A stretch of DNA of 5,564 nucleotides from Planctomycetota bacterium. GTDB taxonomy: Bacteria; Planctomycetota; Planctomycetia; Pirellulales; Pirellulaceae. Position numbers and translations under genes: made by a program. The stretch is taken from positions 1 to 5,564 of the forward strand of contig JAJDEH010000237.1 of NCBI GenBank assembly GCA_029259935.1, read 5' to 3'. The notes under the pieces were generated by a model. The model made no database searches. It was not told where the DNA came from and saw only the letters and a program-made list of their open reading frames with translations. Of this stretch, positions 1 through 5,564 are shown in pieces; position 1 is the stretch's first letter; each line of letters begins with the position of its first letter.

Positions 1-2
1 GC

Positions 3-164
3 GTGGTGGAAGCGATCGAAAGCGAAATGCCGGACTGGTTCGCCCTCGGCACTCAGTTTCATCCCGAAGGCAACGCGGCGTCGGCGCTGGATGTGCGCAT
101 CTTCGAAGAGTTCATCGACGGCGTCCGCGAACGATTGACCAACACAGTGCGCATGGTCGCCTGA
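3..164 (+). CDS. Class I glutamine amidotransferase-like protein, gamma-glutamyl-GABA hydrolase (peptidase C26) type, C-terminal end only
   Basis: The visible 53 residues run in frame from the window edge to a TGA stop; the start and the nucleophile-elbow cysteine lie outside. The stretch reads VVEAIES, then a Trp-Phe-Ala-Leu-Gly run leading into GTQFHPE (visible residues 16-22, bases 48-68), then a helix with LDVRIFEEFID. The QFHPE block carries the His (residue 20) and Glu (residue 22) of the Cys-His-Glu triad of class I glutamine amidotransferase-like folds. The preceding VVEAIE and the following 'S-x-LD-x-x-IF-x-x-F' pattern are typical of the C26 branch, which hydrolyses gamma-glutamyl amide bonds, for example in polyamine breakdown (PuuD-like). 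The protein is expected to be cytoplasmic. It converges on the large minus-strand gene and is not in its operon. Other class I amidotransferases share the His-Pro-Glu block, so the fold is more certain than the substrate. Confidence 0.8.
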   Translation: MVEAIESEMPDWFALGTQFHPEGNAASALDVRIFEEFIDGVRERLTNTVRMVA

Positions 165-192
165 CCGCCAATTTCGTACAGTCTGTTTCCGC

Positions 193-225
193 GAAGGCCG
201 GGCCCAACTGTTGGGTTCGGCCTTC
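193..225 (+). terminator. Hairpin between convergent genes, probable transcription terminator
   Basis: A perfect 15-bp stem closes a 3-base CTG loop (208-210); it begins GAAGGCCG at 193 and ends CGGCCTTC at 225. Two of the pairs (201/217 and 202/216) are G-U in the plus-strand RNA; in the minus-strand RNA they become A/C mismatches, so the fold favours the plus transcript. It starts 28 bases after the stop of the amidotransferase-like gene and ends 18 bases before the stop of the convergent gene. There is no proper U-tract on either side (CTTAG follows on the plus strand), so a classical intrinsic terminator is not fully supported. It could also act as an mRNA 3'-end stabiliser. Confidence 0.6.
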
Positions 226-243
226 CTTAGTTCGGCCGGTCCG

Positions 244-3200
244 CTACTTGTGTTTATGCTTCAAATGGTGCGGCACTTTGTAACCGCCTGCTTCGAGGAA
301 GCCAAGCAAGTCCAGAATTTCCTCGCGCTCAAGGACGTTCGCTAGTCCGTCGGGCATCGGTGAGACTTTCGATGGGAACTGCTCGTCGATGTCGCTTTTG
401 GCGATGCGGGTGACGACGTTGGGCGTCAGCAGGTTACTGACGATATGCAGTCGCTGCGGCTCCTCCTTGACGATCACGCCGCTGACGATGCGCCCGCTGG
501 CCAGCAGGAACTGATGCGGCTGATACTCTTTGTTGATTTCCGTCGACGGCACAATCAATTGCTGTAACAGCTTTTCACCGCGAAATCGTTTGGCGACTTC
601 GGTCAGGTCGGGACCAAGCTTGGTTCCATGGCCCGCCACAATGTGACACTGATTGCAGCCCGCCTTCATGTAAGCCTGCATCCCGCGCATGACGGTCTCT
701 TCATCATGCTTGATTGCCAAGTTGGCGAAGTCATCCATCTTCCACTCTTTGACAATCGTCGGTTTGCGCGCCGCCAGCATCGCTTTGACGTCCTTGAGAT
801 CCTTGGCCACTACCATGTCGCCTTTCATGATCACCCAGTGGCCGGGAAACGTGCAGACGAACGGGTAAATTCCCGGCTCGCTTGGCGCGTTGAACCGCAA
901 GACATGCACCTGCGATTTCCGCGAAGGGCCGATCATCGGCGAAGCCTCTAAAATCAGCGACCGCTTCGACTCGGGAATGAAATCCGAATTGGCATATTTC
1001 GGATCCTTGGCCATGGCGTTGGCCGCCATGCCTACTTCGGCCAACGTTTCCGGCTCGACGAACACCAAATTGTGGTCATTTGCATCGGGATTCGTGAAGA
1101 CGATTTTCAATGGCTGTCCCACGGTGACGGCGAAGTGGTCCAGCGTGTATCGCATTTTTTCGGGAATGCACGAAATGCGCACGGTCGCGAGATTCTTTTG
1201 ACTGTCGAATTCGGCTTGCGACGCGCTGGGCGTGGGCTCCTTTAATTCGCTGCTACGCTCCAGCTTTTTCAGCAAGCGGGCCACTGAGTAATCCGGGTTG
1301 CCCTCCCAATGCGTCCGCAGTGTGTGCGAGCCCAGCGCGCAGCGAATGGCATAAGCGAGATGTCCGTCGCTGGGATGATTGAGTACTTCCAACATGGCAT
1401 CCAGCGCGTCGCGCGTGCCGATGTAGCTGGCGGCGATGGCGGCTTCCATTCGCACCAGGCCATTGGCATCGCCGGCCGAACGGCGCAGCAGGTCCATCGC
1501 GTCGTCGAGGTGGGTGTGCCAGTACCGCAGTTGTCGCGTGGCGGCAGCCCGCGCATGATGCGACTCGCAAGTCATGACGTCGCGCAGCAAATCGGTGTTG
1601 ACCGCGTCGATGTTGCGATACATCCAGATCGCTTCTACTTGGTGATGGCGAAAGCGAGGATCGTCGGACTTCAAATCCGCCACCCAGCGATCCAAGACCG
1701 CTTTGACTTCGGTCGGATTTCGTTCGCGCAGTTCGCGCTTGGCCCAATACCGATAGCGATACTCGGGCCGCTTCAGGATGTCGAGCAGTTCTTTCGTCGA
1801 AGCGCCGGCGATTTGCGGCGGGTCTTGCAGCGGCTTGCCCTTGGCGGTGATCCGCCAAATCCGGCCTGAATGGCGGTCGCGCCGCTCGTCGCGCAGCGAA
1901 TACTGGGCGTGGCCTTTGATCGGGTTATACCAATCGCAAACGTACATCGCTCCGCGCGGTCCGAAGCGAAGATCGACGGGAATAAAACTCAGATTCGACG
2001 AAAAGATCAGATCACTGACGTACTCCTCGTCGTATCCAAATTCGTATTCCTTCCATCGCAGGATTTCGACGCGGTTGGTCGGTTTGTAACGAACCTTGAT
2101 GAACGCGCCCTGAAGGTCCTCGGGAAATGTGCCGAAGTCGACGAACTCCTGGCCACAGGTGCCGGAATAGGCGCGCAAGCCAACCGGCTTGGGATGCTGC
2201 TGGGGGAAGGGCGGGTCGAGCGCATGGAACGCCGAAGCGAAGATTGGATGGCTGGCCACATGCTGGCCCCAATCGTCGAACGTGACGCCCCACGGGTTCG
2301 TGCTGTGATAGGTGCCGAAGCTGGTCAGCCGGTGGCTGCGCGGTTCAAAGCGAAACCAGCCGCTGTTCTGTTGCCGCACGGGACCGTAGGGCGTTTCCAC
2401 CTGCGAATGATGAAAGATCGACTCGCGAAACAGCAGATCGCCATCCGGCGTCCACGTGAAATCGTGCAGTGCGTGGTGCGAATCTTCGGTGCCGAATCCG
2501 CTCAGCACGACGCGCCGCAGGTCGGCTTTGCCATCGCCGTCGGTGTCCTTGATGAAGGTCAGGTCCGGCATTTCCGATACATACACGCCGCCATCGCCGA
2601 ACTCGAACGACAGCGGAATGTGCAGATCGTCGGCGAAGACCGTCGACTTGTCCGCGCGGCCATCGCCGTCGGTGTCTTCCAGAATGACCAGCTTGTCATT
2701 CGGTTCGTTTCCCGGATAGACGTGGGGATAGGTGGTCGAGCAACTGACCCACAGTCGGCCTCGCGAATCCCACCGCATTTGAATCGGCGCGCCAAGTTCA
2801 GGAAACTCTTCCTCGCCGGCAAACAGGTTGACCTCGAATCGCGGGTCGATTTTGAACTCCTTCAATTCGTCCTTGGCCGACATCCATCGATTCGCGCCGC
2901 GGCTCTCTTTGGTTTTGGGCAGCGGCGGGACGTTGGAGTCATCAATCTCGGCCGGCACGGACTTGCCTTGCGCGAGATCCCAGATTCGCTGCTCGCGATT
3001 GGCCACCAGGATGTCGAAGTTTTTCATGGCCGGCAGAAAATCCAAATAGCCGTAGCTCTTATTGCGGCCGCCCGTGTAATAAAACGTGTTCAGCGGCCGA
3101 TAGCGGCGAAAGTACTGGCGGTCTTTTTCGACAACCGCCGCGCGCAACGGCTCGTTGACATCTGGCGCATCGTCGTTGAACAGACCGCGATACAACGCCT

Positions 3201-4071
3201 TCGCAAACTGTTCGTATCCTTCCTGGTTCAAGTGACAGCCGTTAATCGTCAGATCACTGCCCGTGCTGCTCATCGCCTTTTGCGTCGGGTGAAAAACATC
3301 GACGAATCCAACCTTGCGTTTGATGGCCACACTGCTGATTGTCTCGGTGTACATCGATAAGCGGCGGTTGTTGCGACTTCCGGCGTCGACGCCCTCGATG
3401 TTTTCATTGGCAATCGGCGACAGCAAGACGATGCGCGGAGCGGTCTTGCCATTAAAGGCCTTGGCTTGAATCTTGGTGACGAAGTCGTCCAGAGTTTTCA
3501 CAAACGCCGAGACGCCATCGAGCCCCGCGAATGATTCATTGAAACCGAATGCCACCAAGATGACATCGATTTTCTCGTGCGTGAGATGCTGATCGAGATC
3601 CGCAAAATTGTCGGGGCGAGGCTGTAGATCAGACGTGTCGGCCGACCACGCCAAGTTGCGGACGACGAGCTGATGTTTCGGATAGCGTTGGTGCAGCAAT
3701 GCTTCCACTTGACCGAACAGTTGAGCTCGCTCGAAAAGAGTGTTGCCGACCAGCGCGATTCGATCGCCTTTTTTCAGGTCAAGCGGAAGACTGGTGGTGA
3801 TGGCTTTGGTCGTGGCGGCTCGCGGCGCGGTCTTTTCATAAATGCCGAACTGCTGCAATTTCGGATCGCGCGGCGGATCGGGCTTACCGGTCAATTGGTT
3901 CTTTGCATCCTCGCGCTGCTGCTTATCTTTGGCGGCCTTCTTGGCGGCGGCTTTTCGCTTGCGAGCAGCTCGATCGGGTTTCGATTTTTGACCATAGGTG
4001 CTGGCACCGGCCGCGCAGACAAGCAGGCACAGTACCAACGACAATACTTGACGAGCGACGGGCTTGGACAT
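244..4071 (-). CDS. Exported PVC-type multidomain redox protein: SGNH-like, membrane-bound dehydrogenase propeller, HEAT-like, azurin-like cupredoxin and heme c domains
   Basis: The product has 1275 residues. Residues 1-24 look like a Sec signal peptide (SKPVARQ, then a Leu/Val/Cys-rich core ending AAGAS), followed by a Lys/Arg/Ala-rich linker (about 29-58). An SGNH-like domain spans about 95-295 (GNTLFER 109-115, FGFNES 175-180, NGCHL 277-281). A beta-propeller of the Planctomycete membrane-bound dehydrogenase type (TIGR02604-like) spans about 405-745, with two DTDGDG-x-AD calcium-type loops at 466-474 and 509-517. Helical HEAT-like repeats follow at about 755-945. An azurin-like cupredoxin lies at about 960-1090, with likely copper ligands His1000, Cys1073, His1078 and Met1082. 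The Planctomycete heme c domain (TIGR02603-like) spans about 1125-1262, with CNQCH at 1139-1143 and a possible distal Met1239. It should act outside the cytoplasmic membrane and transfer electrons from an unidentified, perhaps carbohydrate, substrate. The ATG is supported by an AAGGAAG site and the signal peptide. The stop is TAG. It lies 38 bases downstream of the hydrolase gene, probably in one operon. Family assignment is firm; substrate and enzyme activity are not known. Confidence 0.93.
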   Translation of the reverse strand: MSKPVARQVLSLVLCLLVCAAGASTYGQKSKPDRAARKRKAAAKKAAKDKQQREDAKNQLTGKPDPPRDPKLQQFGIYEKTAPRAATTKAITTSLPLDLKKGDRIALVGNTLFERAQLFGQVEALLHQRYPKHQLVVRNLAWSADTSDLQPRPDNFADLDQHLTHEKIDVILVAFGFNESFAGLDGVSAFVKTLDDFVTKIQAKAFNGKTAPRIVLLSPIANENIEGVDAGSRNNRRLSMYTETISSVAIKRKVGFVDVFHPTQKAMSSTGSDLTINGCHLNQEGYEQFAKALYRGLFNDDAPDVNEPLRAAVVEKDRQYFRRYRPLNTFYYTGGRNKSYGYLDFLPAMKNFDILVANREQRIWDLAQGKSVPAEIDDSNVPPLPKTKESRGANRWMSAKDELKEFKIDPRFEVNLFAGEEEFPELGAPIQMRWDSRGRLWVSCSTTYPHVYPGNEPNDKLVILEDTDGDGRADKSTVFADDLHIPLSFEFGDGGVYVSEMPDLTFIKDTDGDGKADLRRVVLSGFGTEDSHHALHDFTWTPDGDLLFRESIFHHSQVETPYGPVRQQNSGWFRFEPRSHRLTSFGTYHSTNPWGVTFDDWGQHVASHPIFASAFHALDPPFPQQHPKPVGLRAYSGTCGQEFVDFGTFPEDLQGAFIKVRYKPTNRVEILRWKEYEFGYDEEYVSDLIFSSNLSFIPVDLRFGPRGAMYVCDWYNPIKGHAQYSLRDERRDRHSGRIWRITAKGKPLQDPPQIAGASTKELLDILKRPEYRYRYWAKRELRERNPTEVKAVLDRWVADLKSDDPRFRHHQVEAIWMYRNIDAVNTDLLRDVMTCESHHARAAATRQLRYWHTHLDDAMDLLRRSAGDANGLVRMEAAIAASYIGTRDALDAMLEVLNHPSDGHLAYAIRCALGSHTLRTHWEGNPDYSVARLLKKLERSSELKEPTPSASQAEFDSQKNLATVRISCIPEKMRYTLDHFAVTVGQPLKIVFTNPDANDHNLVFVEPETLAEVGMAANAMAKDPKYANSDFIPESKRSLILEASPMIGPSRKSQVHVLRFNAPSEPGIYPFVCTFPGHWVIMKGDMVVAKDLKDVKAMLAARKPTIVKEWKMDDFANLAIKHDEETVMRGMQAYMKAGCNQCHIVAGHGTKLGPDLTEVAKRFRGEKLLQQLIVPSTEINKEYQPHQFLLASGRIVSGVIVKEEPQRLHIVSNLLTPNVVTRIAKSDIDEQFPSKVSPMPDGLANVLEREEILDLLGFLEAGGYKVPHHLKHKHK

Positions 4072-4074
4072 GCT

Positions 4075-4081
4075 CTTCCTT
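4075..4081 (-). promoter_or_regulatory. Ribosome binding site of the large redox protein gene
   Basis: Read on the minus strand the sequence is AAGGAAG, followed by AGC and the ATG at 4071-4069. The AAGGA core sits 5 bases from the start codon, a good Shine-Dalgarno distance. It supports this ATG, which also begins the signal peptide. It lies in the 38-base gap after the upstream hydrolase stop, where I see neither a hairpin terminator nor a clear promoter, consistent with cotranscription. Confidence 0.7.
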
Positions 4082-4109
4082 GTGGGGCGGTGGATGTCTT
4101 GGGGTGATC

Positions 4110-5564
4110 TTATTTCGAGTTGGCGGGAGCATCTTCCACGGTTACGCTGCCGTGAAGCTCGATGAGATCCGCCAAATCGTAGTGTCGCAGTGCCCCGTGG
4201 ACGGTGTTGACCAATTGGTTTTCCGTCTCAATCGATTTTACCACGTCCTGCCACGACTGCAGGCCGCCGAGCAGTTGCACTTGCTCAAATTCGTCGGAAG
4301 TGGCCGCGGCATGGAGCGCCGCCACGTTCGCCTCGCCGGTGGCGATCAGCTTCACAGTGCAATCGGCGGCCTCCGAGGGGTTGAAGGCCCGCTTTTCGGC
4401 GTCAATATGTCGAAGAACACGGGTCGCTTGTATCGCGGCTTCCGCTCGGATTCCCACCAGCGACTTGCCCAGCAAGTAGGCCATGTAGTAATCCTTCCAA
4501 TCGCCCAGCGGTCCATCGGCTCGCTCGCCACGCGTTTCACCGATACCAGGCAGATCGACCGCCAACACGACATGGCCCTTCTTGACGAGTGCCTCGATCG
4601 GGCCGTCCGCTCCGGCATCCGCCTGCTTGCCCTGGCCGTGCACATACAGATAGCGCTCGCCCTTTGGTTCTTTCGGCAAGAACAACAATGACGGCATCGG
4701 CACTCCGCCCTGGGGCCGCAGAAGCAGCTTCAAAACGCGACATCCTTCGCGGGACAGCGCGCCCGTCAGATGGACATCCGGCATGGGCATCTCTTCGGCC
4801 GGCGCGATGTTCGCCAACTCACGCACCCGCTGCTTTTTCGCATCGTCCGCCAGCGACTTCCAGCGGTCGACGCGTTGCTTGACCAGACGCTGTTGCCATT
4901 TGTCGTTAAGCTGAAACACGCTCAGTTCATCCGGCAGGTGCAACACCTGTCCTTTGTCAGTGCATTGCAAGTCTTGCAGCTCATGAACGGCAATCTCGCC
5001 CTGCATGGCCGCGTCGTCCTTATCGAGCAACCAACGGCGCATCCAACGCATGATCGCCACCAGATTGCCGGGCGGTACGCCGTGGCCGCCAGGTCCCTCC
5101 ACAAGATCGACCCGTTCCGAATGTCCCAGCAGGTTGTAGAACCGCTTGGCCTGACGCAAGTTGCTCCAGACTCCGTCGATGTCGAAGTAATCACCGGTCG
5201 TGGCGCTAATGATCGTAGGCCGTGGAGCCCGCATGATGACGTAGTCGGGATGGTCCATGCCGAACGCAATCTGGCCGAAGATATTCTGCTCGGCGTCTTG
5301 CGGACCGATGGTATCGACCAGTCGCCTAAACGTTGTCAAATAACAGGCGGGTGCCGCACAGTAGACTCGCTCGTCCAATGCCATGACGTAACTGGTCAAA
5401 GTCCCGCCGCCCGAACATCCCGTGAAGCCGATGCGGTCCGCTCGAATATCCTTGCGGCTCGTAGCGTAATCGATGGCCCGCATGCCGTCCCAGGTTCGAT
5501 AACGGGCCGTGTTGGTTCCCAGCAAGATGGAGCCGACGCCGATATGAAAATGCTCGGTCGTCGT
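4110..5564 (-). CDS. Tandem alpha/beta hydrolase, acetyl xylan esterase-like, N-terminus cut by the window edge
   Basis: The reading frame is open from the right edge to a TAA stop, giving 484 visible residues. The TTG at 5525 is not a convincing start, because the residues before it (EHFHIGVGSI) continue the fold. In the first half, GCSGG (visible residues 49-53) is the nucleophile elbow, with Ser51 at 5412-5414. GDYFDIDG (visible 124-131) probably holds the acid residue, and GPGGHG (visible 157-162) the catalytic His161 at 5082-5084. This order and the 'RAIDY' and 'ALDERV' context resemble acetyl xylan esterase-like hydrolases (Abhydrolase_7/AXE1 group) common in Planctomycetes, so ester removal from a polysaccharide is likely but unproven. 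The second half begins another hydrolase fold (YVHGQGK near visible 307-313, AVDLPGIGETRG near visible 335-346), but its elbow position reads GEANV instead of GxSxG, so it is probably inactive. Any signal peptide lies outside the window. It is probably cotranscribed with the redox gene downstream. Confidence 0.85.
   Translation of the reverse strand, partial: TTTEHFHIGVGSILLGTNTARYRTWDGMRAIDYATSRKDIRADRIGFTGCSGGGTLTSYVMALDERVYCAAPACYLTTFRRLVDTIGPQDAEQNIFGQIAFGMDHPDYVIMRAPRPTIISATTGDYFDIDGVWSNLRQAKRFYNLLGHSERVDLVEGPGGHGVPPGNLVAIMRWMRRWLLDKDDAAMQGEIAVHELQDLQCTDKGQVLHLPDELSVFQLNDKWQQRLVKQRVDRWKSLADDAKKQRVRELANIAPAEEMPMPDVHLTGALSREGCRVLKLLLRPQGGVPMPSLLFLPKEPKGERYLYVHGQGKQADAGADGPIEALVKKGHVVLAVDLPGIGETRGERADGPLGDWKDYYMAYLLGKSLVGIRAEAAIQATRVLRHIDAEKRAFNPSEAADCTVKLIATGEANVAALHAAATSDEFEQVQLLGGLQSWQDVVKSIETENQLVNTVHGALRHYDLADLIELHGSVTVEDAPANSK

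Noticed and set aside
2528..2678. A repeated GCCATCGCCGTCGGTGTC-type DNA sequence at two places about 130 bases apart
   Set aside because: Both copies encode the DTDGDG-x-AD calcium-type loops in frame, so this is protein motif repetition, not a DNA element.
1870..3360. A 496-codon open frame on the plus strand inside the redox gene
   Set aside because: It is in exact codon register with the minus-strand gene, so it stays open because that gene seldom uses TTA, CTA and TCA codons. The translation shows no recognisable domain, while the opposite strand encodes conserved motifs throughout.
4024..4041. A lipoprotein signal (Cys15 or Cys19) in the redox protein
   Set aside because: The residues before each Cys (LVL and LLV) do not fit the usual lipobox, which needs Gly, Ala or Ser at -1. 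A normal Sec signal peptide ending near AAGAS fits better.
4072..4109. Promoter or terminator in the gap between the two minus-strand genes
   Set aside because: Only 38 bases, with no inverted repeat and no convincing -35/-10 pair; the only clear element is the ribosome binding site.
3903..4691. A 262-codon plus-strand open frame crossing both minus-strand genes and the gap between them
   Set aside because: It runs in codon register with the hydrolase gene, spans two well-supported coding regions and their ribosome binding site, and has no family-like sequence.
5523..5525. TTG as the start codon of the hydrolase
   Set aside because: The frame remains open to the window edge, upstream residues fit the family, and starting here would remove the N-terminal strands of the fold. 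The true start is outside the window.

Overview
The window looks like a piece of a Planctomycetota chromosome, probably near Pirellulales. The main reason is the large minus-strand gene. It combines an SGNH-like domain, a PVC-type membrane-bound dehydrogenase propeller, HEAT-like repeats, an azurin-like copper domain and a C-terminal heme c domain, an architecture I know only from Planctomycetes and their PVC relatives. The tandem alpha/beta hydrolase upstream and the moderately GC-rich codon use fit the same origin. The genus cannot be named from the sequence alone.

Layout: positions 3-164 (+) hold the last 53 codons of a class I glutamine amidotransferase-like enzyme of the gamma-glutamyl-GABA hydrolase (peptidase C26) type. 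A 79-base intergenic gap follows, carrying a strong 15-bp hairpin (193-225) between converging genes. Positions 244-4071 (-) encode the 1275-residue exported multidomain redox protein. Positions 4110 to the right edge (-) encode an alpha/beta hydrolase of the acetyl xylan esterase-like kind, whose start lies beyond the window. No gene-free stretch exceeds 300 bases, and I see no RNA genes, mobile elements, CRISPR arrays or long non-coding repeats.

The two minus-strand genes are 38 bases apart with no visible terminator between them and a good ribosome binding site before the second, so they are probably cotranscribed, hydrolase first. A plausible joint role, by inference, is breakdown and oxidation of an (acylated) carbohydrate: the hydrolase removes ester groups, and the secreted protein oxidises a product and passes electrons through its own copper and heme domains. 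Neither the substrate nor the redox reaction can be read from the sequence. The convergent amidotransferase-like gene is a separate transcription unit.

The points most worth a second look are the in-line copper and heme centres on one dehydrogenase-like polypeptide, the apparent loss of catalytic residues in its SGNH domain, and the catalytically empty second half of the hydrolase.
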